38,941 nt of DNA from an uncultured Mycolicibacterium sp. (lineage in GTDB: Bacteria; Actinomycetota; Actinomycetes; Mycobacteriales; Mycobacteriaceae), in contig CAMFLL010000023.1 in NCBI GenBank assembly GCA_945957405.1, positions 1-38,941 of the forward strand, read 5' to 3'. The notes under the pieces were generated by a model. That model was not told where the DNA came from and searched no databases. It worked only from the letters and a program-made list of their open reading frames with translations. The stretch's first letter is position 1, and each line of letters begins with the position of its first letter. Shown here one piece after another: positions 1 to 9,669 of the stretch. A program made the translations under genes and the position numbers.

Positions 1-44
1 CACTATCCTCTTCGTCGGCAGCGTCAGATGTGTATAAGAGACAG
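1..44 (+). other. Illumina Nextera adapter contamination at contig end
   Basis: Bases 12-44 match the 33-nt Nextera read-1 transposase adapter, ending in the 19-bp Tn5 mosaic end at 26-44. Bases 4-11 (TATCCTCT) match the i5 index called S503/N503, and bases 1-3 (CAC) match the end of the P5 oligo. This is untrimmed library sequence, not genome. True genomic sequence begins at 45. Any reading frame through it yields the well-known artefact peptide ending VYKRQ or MYKRQ. Confidence 0.97.
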
Positions 45-46
45 GC

Positions 47-859
47 GCCGAGCAGTCCCTGTTCTCGCTCATCACCGGCGCCGAGGGGAGTCACTACGGC
101 TTCTACGGCGTGCTCGCCGGTGCGTCCATTGTGTTCTTCGCGTTCATCGGATTCGACATCGTCGCCACCACCGCCGAGGAAACCAAGAATCCGCAGCGTG
201 ACGTGCCGCGCGGCATTCTGTCATCGTTGGCCATCGTCACCGTGCTGTACGTGGCGGTGTCGGTGGTGCTCTCGGGCATGGTGTCGTACACCGTGCTGCG
301 CGATGCCGGGGCCGAGGCCAACCTCGCGACCGCGTTCGAAGCCAACGGTGTGCACTGGGCGGCGACAGCGATTTCCATCGGGGCGCTGGCGGGCCTCACC
401 ACGGTGGTCATCGTGCTGATGCTGGGGCAGACACGCGTGCTGTTCGCGATGTCGCGGGACGGCCTGGTGCCGCGCGCACTGGCCAAGACCGGCTCGCACG
501 GCACACCGGTGCGCATCACGCTGCTCGTGGGAGCAGTGGTGGCCGTCGCCGCGTCGGTGTTCCCGATCGGGAAGCTCGAGGAGATGGTCAACATCGGCAC
601 GCTCTTCGCCTTCGTGCTGGTGTCTGCCGGTGTGATCGTGTTGCGCCGCACCCGGCCGGACCTGCCTCGTGGCTTCCGCGCGCCATGGGTGCCGGTGCTG
701 CCCATCGCCGCGATCGTGGCCTGTGTGTGGCTGATGCTGAACCTGACCGGGCTGACCTGGATCCGGTTCCTGATCTGGATGGCCATCGGTGTGGTCATCT
801 ACTTCGTCTACGGCCGCAGGCATTCGGTGCTGGGCCGGCGCGAGCACGAAGCGGTCTGA
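47..859 (+). CDS. amino acid permease, APC family (5' truncated)
   Basis: C-terminal part of an APC-superfamily amino-acid transporter of the inner membrane. The frame is open from 47, immediately after the adapter, so the start codon and first transmembrane helices are missing. The fragment has about 270 residues. It carries the family signature FFAFIGFDIVATTAEETKNP near its start, followed by PQRDVPRGI. At least five hydrophobic helices follow, and the tail is short and basic. By gene order, immediately upstream of alkB, it corresponds to the possible cationic amino-acid transporter Rv3253c of M. tuberculosis. Substrate specificity cannot be read from the fragment. The gene end is natural (TGA), followed by a 251-bp intergenic region with short inverted repeats. 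Confidence 0.9.
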   Translation, partial: AEQSLFSLITGAEGSHYGFYGVLAGASIVFFAFIGFDIVATTAEETKNPQRDVPRGILSSLAIVTVLYVAVSVVLSGMVSYTVLRDAGAEANLATAFEANGVHWAATAISIGALAGLTTVVIVLMLGQTRVLFAMSRDGLVPRALAKTGSHGTPVRITLLVGAVVAVAASVFPIGKLEEMVNIGTLFAFVLVSAGVIVLRRTRPDLPRGFRAPWVPVLPIAAIVACVWLMLNLTGLTWIRFLIWMAIGVVIYFVYGRRHSVLGRREHEAV

Positions 860-869
860 GGCAAGCTCG

Positions 870-972
870 CCGCACACTCGGCGCTTCGGAGCTGCCAAGC
901 CAGGGCAACGGTTCGTCGAGTGTGCGGTGGCTGCGAAAAAGGACGCCTCGGATCGCACTGAACGCACACTCG
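870..972. repeat. three alternating copies of a CGCACACTCG motif
   Basis: The intergenic stretch after the permease holds CGCACACTCG at 871-880 and 963-972, and the reverse complement CGAGTGTGCG at 917-926. The last two form a perfect 10-bp inverted repeat with a 36-nt spacer. The first two share an 11-bp complement. The pattern resembles the short dispersed intergenic repeats of fast-growing mycobacteria. Function is unknown; transcript-end structure is possible. Confidence 0.6.
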
Positions 973-1040
973 GCGCGTTGGGGTGCACCCTCGTCAACCC
1001 CCGCCGGGCCGGAGTAGTTTACAAAACATGCCTCCGTGTC

Positions 1041-1069
1041 TAGACAGATGACAAATTGGCTCATATAGT
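1041..1069 (+). promoter_or_regulatory. predicted promoter of the alkB operon
   Basis: A -35-like TAGACA (1041-1046) is separated by exactly 17 nt from a good -10 box TATAGT (1064-1069), predicting a start near 1076 and a 5' leader of about 35 nt. An imperfect inverted repeat, GATGACAAATTG at 1047-1058 and CAATTCATC at 1070-1078, brackets the -10 box. It could be the operator of the TetR protein encoded at the operon end. The promoter call is fairly secure; the operator call is weak. Confidence 0.55.
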
Positions 1070-1110
1070 CAATTCATCAGTGGTGGCACTCACACGGAGG
1101 TGAATTGGTC

Positions 1111-2334
1111 GTGACGTCGACGGAGACTGACCGCATCGAGGTCGAGCAATGGCGGGACAAGAAGCGCCATCTGTGGCTGATGGGGCTGATCGCTCCCACG
1201 GCGTTGTTCGTGATGCTGCCGCTGGTGTGGGCGTTCAACCACTGGGGCTGGCACGTCGCGGCGCAGGTGCCGTTCTGGATCGGCCCGATACTGCTCTACA
1301 TCCTGCTCCCGGCGCTCGACCTGAAGTTCGGGCCCGACGGGCAGAACCCGCCCGATGAGGTGATGGAGCGCCTGGAGAACGACAAGTACTACCGGTACTG
1401 CACCTACGTGTACATCCCGTTCCAGTACGCCAGCGTGATCTTCGGTGCCTACCTGTTCACGGCGTCGGACCTGAGCTGGCTGGGCTTCGACGGCGGCCTG
1501 GGCTGGCCTGCCAAGATCGGACTGGCGCTGTCGGTGGGCGTGCTCGGCGGTGTCGGCATCAACACCGCGCACGAAATGGGGCACAAGAAGGACGAACTGG
1601 AGCGCTGGCTCTCCAAGATCACACTGGCCCAGACCTGGTACGGCCATTTCTACATCGAGCACAACCGCGGCCACCACGTCCGGGTCGCCACGCCGGAAGA
1701 CCCCGCATCGGCGCGCTTCGGCGAGACGTTCTGGGAGTTCCTGCCGCGCAGCGTGTTCGGTAGCTTGCGCTCATCGTGGGAACTGGAGGCCAAGCGCCTG
1801 GAGCGGGCCGGAAAGAGCAAGTGGCACTGGTCCAATGATGTGCTCAACGCGTGGGCGATGTCGGTGCTCCTCTACGGTGTGCTGATCGTGGTGTTCGGCC
1901 CGGCGCTGATTCCCTACATCGTCATCTCGGCGGTGTTCGGCTTCACGCTGCTGGAGACCGTCAACTATCTCGAGCACTACGGCCTGCTGCGGCAGAAGCT
2001 GGACAGCGGTCGCTACGAGCGCTGCACACCCGAACACAGTTGGAACTCAGACCATGTGGTGACCAACCTGTTCCTGTACCACCTGCAGCGGCACAGTGAC
2101 CACCACGCCAACCCGACACGGCGTTACCAGACCCTGCGCAGCATGGATGGTGCTCCCAATCTGCCAAGTGGATATGCGTCGATGATCGCGCTGACCTACG
2201 TCCCGCCGTTGTGGCGCAAGGTGATGGACCATCGGGTGCTCGACCACTACGACGGTGACCTCACCCGCGTCAACATCCACCCGAGGATGCGCGACAAGGT
2301 GTTCGCCCGGTACGGGGCCGGAGTGGCGAAGTGA
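1111..2334 (+). CDS. alkB: alkane 1-monooxygenase AlkB
   Basis: Membrane-bound non-haem di-iron alkane hydroxylase that oxidises the terminal methyl group of medium-chain alkanes to a primary alcohol, taking electrons from rubredoxin. All four family histidine motifs are present: HEMGH at 154-158, EHNRGHH at 183-189, EHYG at 288-291 and LQRHSDHH at 325-332, set among several hydrophobic helices. Length (407 aa) is typical. The GTG at 1111 is preferred, 10 nt after GGAGG (1096-1100). A TTG at 1105 in the same frame is only 4 nt from it and is the alternative. The stop overlaps the next start (GTGA), so the rubredoxins are translationally coupled. Corresponds to Rv3252c. Confidence 0.96.
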   Translation: MTSTETDRIEVEQWRDKKRHLWLMGLIAPTALFVMLPLVWAFNHWGWHVAAQVPFWIGPILLYILLPALDLKFGPDGQNPPDEVMERLENDKYYRYCTYVYIPFQYASVIFGAYLFTASDLSWLGFDGGLGWPAKIGLALSVGVLGGVGINTAHEMGHKKDELERWLSKITLAQTWYGHFYIEHNRGHHVRVATPEDPASARFGETFWEFLPRSVFGSLRSSWELEAKRLERAGKSKWHWSNDVLNAWAMSVLLYGVLIVVFGPALIPYIVISAVFGFTLLETVNYLEHYGLLRQKLDSGRYERCTPEHSWNSDHVVTNLFLYHLQRHSDHHANPTRRYQTLRSMDGAPNLPSGYASMIALTYVPPLWRKVMDHRVLDHYDGDLTRVNIHPRMRDKVFARYGAGVAK

Positions 2335-2507
2335 CCACCTACCGTTGCCCCGGTTGCGATTACGTGTACGACGAGTCGAAAGGTGCTCCGCGGGAGGGCT
2401 TTCCCGCGGGCACACCGTTCGACGAGATCCCCGACGACTGGTGCTGCCCGGACTGCGCAGTGCGCGAGAAAACCGATTTCGAGATGACAGGAGTGACGAC
2501 CCCATGA
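2331..2507 (+). CDS. rubA: rubredoxin, AlkG1-like
   Basis: 58-residue one-iron electron carrier. Two Cys-x2-Cys knuckles (CPGC near the N-terminus, CPDC near residue 40) bind iron, and the fold motif IPDDW lies between them. Start GTG overlaps the alkB stop in a GTGA. The segment after the second knuckle (AVREKTDF) is one residue longer than the equivalent segment of the next rubredoxin (GAAKSDF). From memory, such an insertion marks AlkG1-type rubredoxins, which do not replace the Pseudomonas AlkG electron donor. The two neighbouring copies may therefore have different partners. Corresponds to Rv3251c. Confidence 0.93.
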   Translation: MTTYRCPGCDYVYDESKGAPREGFPAGTPFDEIPDDWCCPDCAVREKTDFEMTGVTTP

Positions 2508-2686
2508 CCGACTACAAGCTCTACATGTGTGTGCAGTGTGGTTTCGAGTACGACGAGGCCAAGGGCTGGCCCGAAGACGGCATCGCCCCGGGCACCCGCT
2601 GGGACGACATCCCCGACGATTGGAGCTGCCCGGATTGCGGCGCGGCCAAGTCGGACTTCGACATGATCGAAGTCGCCAGGTCGTGA
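2504..2686 (+). CDS. rubB: rubredoxin, AlkG2-like
   Basis: 60-residue rubredoxin, starting ATG inside the end of the preceding rubredoxin gene (ATGA overlap). Iron ligands are CVQC near residue 9 and CPDC near residue 42, with the conserved WPEDG and IPDDW segments. It lacks the extra residue after the second knuckle, so it fits the AlkG2 type that passes electrons to the alkane hydroxylase. No rubredoxin reductase gene is seen in this window, so the reductase must be encoded elsewhere. Corresponds to Rv3250c. Confidence 0.94.
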   Translation: MTDYKLYMCVQCGFEYDEAKGWPEDGIAPGTRWDDIPDDWSCPDCGAAKSDFDMIEVARS

Positions 2687-3360
2687 CGAGCGCGGTAAGG
2701 GCGAGCATTGCGCGCGAAAGCGATAATCTCGCCCGTGTGAGTCGACGTGACAAGGCTGTGCGGGTGCCCTACGCCGAGGCATCCCGCGGCCTGTTGCGCG
2801 ACCTGGTCCTCGACGCGATGCGCGATCTGCTGCTCGCCAAGGACTGGTCGTCGATCACATTGTCCGACGTCGCCGGCGTCGCCGGTATCAGCCGCCAGAC
2901 CATCTACAACGAATTCGGCTCTCGGCAGGGCCTGGCCCAGGGGTACGCGCTGCGGCTGGCCGACCGCCTCGTCGACGCCGTCGACGACGCCATCTACTCC
3001 AACGTCGGCGACATCCACCAGGCGTTCCTGTCGGGTTTCCGGGCCTTTTTCCTCGAATCGGCCGCCGACCCGCTGGTGATCTCACTGTTGACCGGCGCGG
3101 CCAAGCCCGACTTGTTGCAGATCATCACCACCGACAGCGCGCCCATCATCAGCCGGTGTTCGGCGCGGCTCACCGATTCCTTCACCAACAGCTGGGTGCA
3201 GGCCAGCGAAGAAGACTCTGGCGTGCTGGCCAGGGCCATCGTCAGGCTCGCGATGAGTTATGTGTCGATGCCGCCCGAAGCCGACCACGATGTCGCATCG
3301 GATCTGGCGCGCCTGATGACGCCGTTCGCCGAACGCTACGGCGTCATCGACATCCCCTGA
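2683..3360 (+). CDS. TetR family regulator of the alk operon
   Basis: One-domain transcriptional regulator. The helix-turn-helix lies in the first third, around [21 protein letters not shown], a classic TetR recognition-helix pattern, and a ligand-binding helical domain follows. It sits at the end of alkB-rubA-rubB as in other actinobacterial alk operons, and probably represses or activates alkB according to alkane or fatty-acid supply (inference). The GTG at 2683 overlaps the rubredoxin stop, giving 225 aa. A second GTG at 2737 gives 207 aa, closer to the usual size, and cannot be excluded. The last codons are duplicated just downstream. Corresponds to Rv3249c. Confidence 0.88.
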   Translation: MTSAVRASIARESDNLARVSRRDKAVRVPYAEASRGLLRDLVLDAMRDLLLAKDWSSITLSDVAGVAGISRQTIYNEFGSRQGLAQGYALRLADRLVDAVDDAIYSNVGDIHQAFLSGFRAFFLESAADPLVISLLTGAAKPDLLQIITTDSAPIISRCSARLTDSFTNSWVQASEEDSGVLARAIVRLAMSYVSMPPEADHDVASDLARLMTPFAERYGVIDIP

Positions 3361-3393
3361 TCACGCTGTCGGTGCGGGCATAACCTGGGCGGA

Positions 3394-3441
3394 TTGATGA
3401 CGTCGCTCGCCGAACGCTACGGTGTCATGGATACCCCGTAG
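3394..3441 (+). pseudogene. decayed tandem copy of the TetR gene 3' end
   Basis: A 16-codon stretch reads LMTSLAERYGVMDTP-stop, against [19 protein letters not shown] at 3313-3360, the true end of the TetR gene. Differences fall largely at third positions or conserve residue type. Similarity extends weakly a few codons upstream. There is no start codon or upstream open frame, so this is a remnant of a duplicated gene end. Confidence 0.7.
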
Positions 3442-3546
3442 CTGGCAGTGCGTGTGAACCGCCTGTCCCGCGAGCCCGCAGGCTACCGGTGTCGTCGAGC
3501 ACGCATGTGCACTGACAGGCAATGATCAGACGAAAGAGGGCTCTAC

Positions 3547-5010
<1,464 letters not shown>

Positions 5011-5030
5011 TGTAGCCCCAGCGCAAGCCA

Positions 5031-5065
5031 ACTCGCCCTCTTCTTCGGGAAGGGGGCGAGTTTTT
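5031..5065 (+). terminator. rho-independent terminator after sahH
   Basis: Arms ACTCGCCCTCTTC (5031-5043) and GAAGGGGGCGAGT (5049-5061) pair over 13 positions with one mismatch. They enclose a TTCGG loop and are followed directly by TTTTT. Confidence 0.88.
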
Positions 5066-5096
5066 GGCTGGGTCACCACTGACCCGCCACTGTCCG

Positions 5097-5156
5097 GCGA
5101 GCAGACGCGAACTCGCATGTTTTCGCGCAAATACATGCGAGTTGGCGTCTGCTCGC
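5097..5156. repeat. 60-nt intergenic palindrome
   Basis: Left arm 5097-5119 and right arm 5134-5156 are reverse complements over 23 bp with one mismatch (5109), around a 14-nt loop. The outer half starts GCGAGCAGACGC, a word I associate with dispersed intergenic repeats in fast-growing mycobacteria. It lies after the sahH terminator and before the lipase promoter. It may be a mobile or REP-like element or an RNA hairpin; there is no T-tract. Confidence 0.8.
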
Positions 5157-5218
5157 GGCCGTGAGGAGTCGGCGCGGCCGTGACAACTCAGGCAATCTTC
5201 GTAAAGTACGGAATCCGT

Positions 5219-5235
5219 TTGTTACTGTCCAGTAA
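5219..5235 (+). promoter_or_regulatory. leaderless promoter and operator of the lipase gene
   Basis: TACTGT (5223-5228) fits the mycobacterial -10 consensus TANNNT. It is preceded by TGT, an extended -10 element, and lies 6 nt before the ATG at 5235, so the transcript should begin at the start codon. The same bases form the inverted repeat TTACTGTCCAGTAA (5222-5235), which a TetR-type repressor could bind to block both polymerase and the transcript start. Confidence 0.6.
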
Positions 5236-6551
5236 TGCGTGGCGTGGGGGTGGTGCTGTTCGTTGGCGTGTTCGGATTCGTCATCGCTTGTGCGACAACA
5301 AATTTCACACCGGCTCATGCCGACCGTGACCACTATGAGTACTTCAACGAAGACGAGTACACCGAGTTCTACACGCCACCGAATCCGTTGCCGCCCGGTC
5401 TACCCGGCGACCTGGTTCGCACGGAACCGTCGCGATTGGTGCTCGAGCCGTCGGGTCAGCTCGGCGCCATCATGGCCACCGGCACCCGAGTCATGTACCG
5501 CAGCACGGACGCTCGCGGTAACCCCGATGTCGTCACCGGTACCTACTTCGAGCCCTACAACGACTGGCCCGGCCAGGGGTCGAGGCCGCTGATCGTCTAC
5601 GGTCCCGGAACTCAGGGCCAGGGCGACCAGTGTGCCCCTTCGCGGCAGTTCAACCAGGGCATCCATTGGTCGCCGTACCTCGACATCGCGTTCAACTACG
5701 AAGAGCTGTTCGTCGCGACCATGGTCGCGCGTGGTTTCGCCATCGTGATGACCGACTACGACGGGCTGGGCACCATCGGTCCTGTGCACACCTACGTCAA
5801 CCGACTGGCCGAAGGCTTCGCGATGCTCGACGCCGCGCGGGCCGCCAAGAAGCTGCCCGGGACGTCGCTGGATCCCAAGGGGCCGTTGGTGTTCTGGGGC
5901 TATTCGCAGGGAGGCGGCGCCGCGGCCTCGGCCGCCGAGTTGGCGTCGACCTACGCCCCTGAACTCGACGTCGTGGGCACCTACGCCGGCGCCCCGCCCG
6001 CCGACCTCAAAGAACTCTTCCCGTATGCGGACGGTTCGATGCTGGTGGGCGTCGTCGGTTATGCACTGAACTCGGTGATCGCCGCCTACCCCGAGCACGA
6101 GGCGGAGATCCGCGAAACTCTCACGCCACGCGGCGAGGACCTGCTGGACAAGGTCAAGGATCAGTGCATCGCCGAGACCATCGCGAAATTCATGTTCCGG
6201 CACCTGCAGCCGTACTTCAACGCGCCGCTGGACCAACTGGTCAACGCCGAACCGTTCAGCAGCCTGTTCGACGAGCAACGGATCGGCCGACTCAAACCGA
6301 ACGCCCCGGTTCTGATCAACAGCAACCGGTACGACCCCCTGGTCCCGTGGACCGCGGCCAACCAGCTGGGCCGCGACTGGTGCGCGCAGGGCGCCGACGT
6401 CGAGTTCCGCACCAACGAGCAGCCGCCGTTTCTGAACAAGGCAGTGATCAACCACGCGTTGCCGATGCTCGTCGACGGTGAGCCGGCGATGCAGTGGATC
6501 GCCGACCGGTTCAACGGCATGCCGACCACTCCCAACTGCGGGCAGTTCTGA
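5235..6551 (+). CDS. secreted lipase / triacylglycerol esterase
   Basis: 438-aa exported alpha/beta hydrolase of the secretory-lipase (LIP) type. A hydrophobic N-terminal segment ending near AHA at about residue 28 looks like a signal peptide. The nucleophile elbow GYSQGG places serine at 224. Aspartate 367 (NRYDPLVPW) and histidine 407 (NHALPM) complete a likely catalytic triad. The cysteines near residues 135, 300, 385 and at CGQF could form disulfides in an exported protein. No Shine-Dalgarno is visible; the promoter indicates a leaderless mRNA. In M. tuberculosis sahH and tmk are adjacent, so this gene with its upstream palindrome is an insertion relative to that order. It probably releases fatty acids from host or storage lipids (inference). 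Confidence 0.88.
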   Translation: MRGVGVVLFVGVFGFVIACATTNFTPAHADRDHYEYFNEDEYTEFYTPPNPLPPGLPGDLVRTEPSRLVLEPSGQLGAIMATGTRVMYRSTDARGNPDVVTGTYFEPYNDWPGQGSRPLIVYGPGTQGQGDQCAPSRQFNQGIHWSPYLDIAFNYEELFVATMVARGFAIVMTDYDGLGTIGPVHTYVNRLAEGFAMLDAARAAKKLPGTSLDPKGPLVFWGYSQGGGAAASAAELASTYAPELDVVGTYAGAPPADLKELFPYADGSMLVGVVGYALNSVIAAYPEHEAEIRETLTPRGEDLLDKVKDQCIAETIAKFMFRHLQPYFNAPLDQLVNAEPFSSLFDEQRIGRLKPNAPVLINSNRYDPLVPWTAANQLGRDWCAQGADVEFRTNEQPPFLNKAVINHALPMLVDGEPAMQWIADRFNGMPTTPNCGQF

Positions 6552-6569
6552 GGGCCTGATCGCACCAGT

Positions 6570-6575
6570 TACGCT
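6570..6575 (+). promoter_or_regulatory. -10 box for leaderless tmk transcript
   Basis: TACGCT ends 6 nt before the GTG of tmk, and no Shine-Dalgarno sequence is present. This spacing puts the transcription start at the start codon. Confidence 0.5.
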
Positions 6576-6581
6576 CGCCGC

Positions 6582-7208
6582 GTGCTCATCGTGATCGAAG
6601 GTCTCGACGGCGCCGGCAAACGCACCCTGACCGCCGGACTGCGGGAGGCCCTGGAGGGGGCCGGGAAGTCGGTGACCACGCTGGCGTTCCCGCGTTACGG
6701 GCAGTCCATCCACGCCGATCTCGCCGCCGAGGCGCTGCATGGTCGACACGGCGACCTTGCGGAGTCGGTGTACGCGATGGCCACGCTGTTCGCGTTGGAC
6801 CGCGCCGGCGCCGCCGAGCAGATCGCCGAGCTGCAGTCGGGCCATGACGTCGTGATCCTCGACCGCTACGTGGCGTCCAACGCGGCCTACAGCGCGGCCA
6901 GGCTCGACCAGGGGGCCGACGGTGAGGTGGTCGAATGGGTGTACGACCTCGAGTACCGGCGACTGGACCTCCCCAGGCCCGACTTCCAGCTGTTGCTCGC
7001 CGTTCCGGTGGAGCTGGCCGGGCAACGGGCCCGCGAGCGCGCACTGCAGGAGACCGACCGGGCCCGTGACGCCTATGAGCGCGACGATGGTCTGCAACAG
7101 CGGACCGGCGCCGTGTATGCGGCGTTGGCGGCCGCCGAGTGGGCGGGTCCGTGGATGACGCTGGGACCGCAAACCTCGGCCGGCGACGTCGTCGCCGCAC
7201 TGCACTGA
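6582..7208 (+). CDS. tmk: thymidylate kinase
   Basis: Phosphorylates dTMP to dTDP with ATP, an essential step of DNA precursor supply. The P-loop is GLDGAGKRT at residues 7-15. The DR-Y motif (ILDRYVASNAAY) follows at about residue 93, and the acid-rich lid region DRARDAYERDD comes near residue 155. The 208-aa length and near-collinear match to M. tuberculosis Rv3247c leave little doubt. Start GTG 6582 has no Shine-Dalgarno and probably opens a leaderless mRNA. It is the first gene before mtrA-mtrB-lpqB, separated from mtrA by 113 bp. Confidence 0.96.
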   Translation: MLIVIEGLDGAGKRTLTAGLREALEGAGKSVTTLAFPRYGQSIHADLAAEALHGRHGDLAESVYAMATLFALDRAGAAEQIAELQSGHDVVILDRYVASNAAYSAARLDQGADGEVVEWVYDLEYRRLDLPRPDFQLLLAVPVELAGQRARERALQETDRARDAYERDDGLQQRTGAVYAALAAAEWAGPWMTLGPQTSAGDVVAALH

Positions 7209-7321
7209 GCCCCGGGCCGACCCCGATTTACCCCGCTATCGCGCAAAACGGGCGGATTTGTGCCTGCTCGACGAAGAAACCGGCGTGTGGTAGCAGAGTT
7301 TTGTCGCGAACTGGTGCCACC

Positions 7322-8008
7322 ATGGAGACCATGAGGCAAAGGATCCTTGTCGTCGACGACGACGCATCGTTGGCTGAGATGCTCACCATCGTTCTGCGTG
7401 GCGAAGGCTTCGACACCGCGGTGATCGGCGACGGCACCCAGGCGCTGACCGCCGTCCGGGAGCTGCGGCCCGACCTGGTGCTGCTGGACTTGATGCTGCC
7501 CGGTATGAACGGCATCGACGTGTGCCGCGTGCTGCGCGCGGATTCCGGCGTACCGATCGTGATGCTGACGGCCAAGACCGACACCGTCGATGTGGTCCTC
7601 GGCCTCGAGTCCGGTGCCGACGATTACGTGATGAAACCCTTCAAGCCGAAGGAGCTCGTGGCGCGGGTGCGGGCGCGGTTGCGTCGCAACGAGGATGAGC
7701 CCGCCGAGATGCTGTCGATCGGCGATGTCGAGATCGACGTGCCGGCCCACAAGGTCACCCGGCAGGGCGAGCAGATCTCCTTGACGCCGTTGGAGTTCGA
7801 CCTGCTGGTGGCGCTGGCACGTAAACCACGCCAGGTGTTTACTCGTGATGTGCTGCTCGAACAGGTGTGGGGATACCGTCACCCCGCGGACACCCGTTTG
7901 GTGAACGTGCATGTCCAGCGGCTGCGGGCCAAGGTCGAGAAGGATCCTGAGAATCCGCAGGTGGTGTTGACCGTTCGAGGAGTGGGTTACAAGGCCGGAC
8001 CCCCGTGA
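7322..8008 (+). CDS. mtrA: response regulator MtrA
   Basis: OmpR-family response regulator that coordinates cell division, cell-wall hydrolase expression and DNA replication. The receiver domain (residues 3-118) has the acidic cluster VVDDD, phospho-acceptor D56 (LLDLMLPG), T at LTAKT and K at KPF. The C-terminal winged-helix domain carries LTPLEFDLL and [10 protein letters not shown]. The 228-aa sequence is almost identical to M. tuberculosis MtrA as I recall it. The ATG at 7322 (METMRQ) matches the family start. The stop codon overlaps the mtrB GTG, giving coupled synthesis of the pair. Confidence 0.98.
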   Translation: METMRQRILVVDDDASLAEMLTIVLRGEGFDTAVIGDGTQALTAVRELRPDLVLLDLMLPGMNGIDVCRVLRADSGVPIVMLTAKTDTVDVVLGLESGADDYVMKPFKPKELVARVRARLRRNEDEPAEMLSIGDVEIDVPAHKVTRQGEQISLTPLEFDLLVALARKPRQVFTRDVLLEQVWGYRHPADTRLVNVHVQRLRAKVEKDPENPQVVLTVRGVGYKAGPP

Positions 8009-9669
8009 TCTGGCGCTCGAAGCGGCGCATTCGTGGCCGTTGGGGGCGATCGGGGCCCCTGTTACGCGGGCTGAGTGCACTGAGTCGAGCCGTAGGCATC
8101 ATCTGGCGACGCTCCCTGCAACTGCGGGTGGTGGTCTTGACCATGGGGCTGTCGCTGGCCGTCATCCTGATCCTCGGATTCGTGCTGACCAGTCAGATCA
8201 CCGACCGGGTGCTCGACGTGAAGGTGCGCGCCGCCACCGAAGAGATCGAACGAGCGCGCACCACCGTCGTCGGGATCGTCAGCGGTGAAGAGACCCGATC
8301 ACTCGACAGCAGCCTCCAACTGGCCCGCAACACGCTGACGTCGAAGACCGATCCGACGTCAGGGACAGGTCTGGCCGGCACATTCGACGTGGTCCTGGTG
8401 GTACCCGGGGACGGCCCGCGGGCCGCGACTGCGGCCGGTCCCGTGGACCAGGTGCCCGACGCGTTGCGTGAATTCGTCAAGGCCGGACAGGTCAGCTATC
8501 AGTACGCCACGGTGCGCACCGACGGTTTCTCCGGTCCGGCGCTGATCATCGGCAGCCCCACCTCGTCGCGGGTGACCAACCTCGAGCTGTACCTGATCTT
8601 CCCGCTGTCCAGCGAGGAGAGCACGATCTCGCTGGTGCGCGGCACGATGGCCACCGGTGGCCTGGTCCTGCTGCTCCTGCTCGCCGGGATCGCCTGGCTG
8701 GTGTCACGCCAGGTGGTCCAGCCGGTCCGGTCGGCCTCGCGGATCGCCGAGCGGTTCGCCGAAGGCCACCTCACCGAACGTATGCCGGTGCGCGGCGAGG
8801 ACGACATGGCGCGGTTGGCCGTGTCGTTCAACGATATGGCCGAGAGCCTGAGCCGCCAGATCACCCAACTCGAAGAGTTCGGGAATCTGCAGCGCCGCTT
8901 CACCTCCGACGTCAGCCACGAACTGCGCACGCCGCTGACCACGGTTCGGATGGCCGCCGACCTGATCTACGACCACAGCGAGGACCTCGACCCGGCCCTG
9001 CGCCGGTCCACCGAGCTCATGGTCAACGAACTCGACCGCTTCGAGACGCTGCTCAACGATCTGTTGGAGATCTCGCGGCACGACGCCGGTGTCGCGGAAC
9101 TGTCGGTGGAAGCCGTCGATCTGCGCTCCACCGTCAACAGCGCGTTGGGCAATGTCGGGCACCTCGCCGATGAGGCCGGTATCGAGTTGCTCGTCGACAT
9201 GCCCGCCGAGGGCGTGATCGCCGAGGTCGACGCCCGCCGCGTCGAACGGATCCTGCGCAATCTGATCGCCAACGCCATCGACCACGCCGAGCACAAACCG
9301 GTCCGGATCAGGATGGGCGCCGACGAGGACACCGTTGCCGTCACCGTCCGGGACTACGGCGTCGGGCTGCGGCCGGGCGAAGAGAAGCTCGTGTTCAGCA
9401 GGTTCTGGCGATCGGACCCGTCACGGGTGCGCCGCTCGGGCGGCACCGGCCTCGGGCTGGCCATCAGCATCGAGGACGCGCGCCTGCACCAGGGCCGCCT
9501 CGAGGCCTGGGGCGAGCCCGGCAAGGGTGCCTGCTTCCGGCTCACCCTTCCGCTGGTCCGCGGGCACAAGGTGACCACCAGCCCGCTGCCGATGAAACCC
9601 ATTGCCGCTGAACGCAAAGACCGCACCCAGGCGATCCGGCAGCGTGAACCGGCGGGGGAGAGCGTGTGA
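8005..9669 (+). CDS. mtrB: sensor histidine kinase MtrB
   Basis: Membrane kinase that phosphorylates MtrA. There are two transmembrane helices, at about residues 38-62 and 213-235, flanking an extracytoplasmic sensor segment. HAMP follows (about 236-290), then HisKA with the phospho-accepting H305 in SHELRTP. The ATP-binding domain has N-box [11 protein letters not shown]1 DYGVGL, F-box FWR and G2 GTGLGL. Start GTG overlaps the mtrA stop. The C-terminal basic tail after the catalytic core is typical of mycobacterial MtrB. Downstream LpqB is its known accessory lipoprotein. Corresponds to Rv3245c. Confidence 0.97.
   Translation: MIWRSKRRIRGRWGRSGPLLRGLSALSRAVGIIWRRSLQLRVVVLTMGLSLAVILILGFVLTSQITDRVLDVKVRAATEEIERARTTVVGIVSGEETRSLDSSLQLARNTLTSKTDPTSGTGLAGTFDVVLVVPGDGPRAATAAGPVDQVPDALREFVKAGQVSYQYATVRTDGFSGPALIIGSPTSSRVTNLELYLIFPLSSEESTISLVRGTMATGGLVLLLLLAGIAWLVSRQVVQPVRSASRIAERFAEGHLTERMPVRGEDDMARLAVSFNDMAESLSRQITQLEEFGNLQRRFTSDVSHELRTPLTTVRMAADLIYDHSEDLDPALRRSTELMVNELDRFETLLNDLLEISRHDAGVAELSVEAVDLRSTVNSALGNVGHLADEAGIELLVDMPAEGVIAEVDARRVERILRNLIANAIDHAEHKPVRIRMGADEDTVAVTVRDYGVGLRPGEEKLVFSRFWRSDPSRVRRSGGTGLGLAISIEDARLHQGRLEAWGEPGKGACFRLTLPLVRGHKVTTSPLPMKPIAAERKDRTQAIRQREPAGESV

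Noticed and set aside
30..419. Open frame starting in the adapter (MYKRQ...)
   Set aside because: Its start lies in adapter sequence and the frame conflicts with the clear permease frame.
3442..3546. Possible SAH riboswitch before sahH
   Set aside because: A few short complementary words (CCTGTC with GACAGG) occur, but I could not find the conserved SAH-riboswitch core or a pseudoknot pattern.
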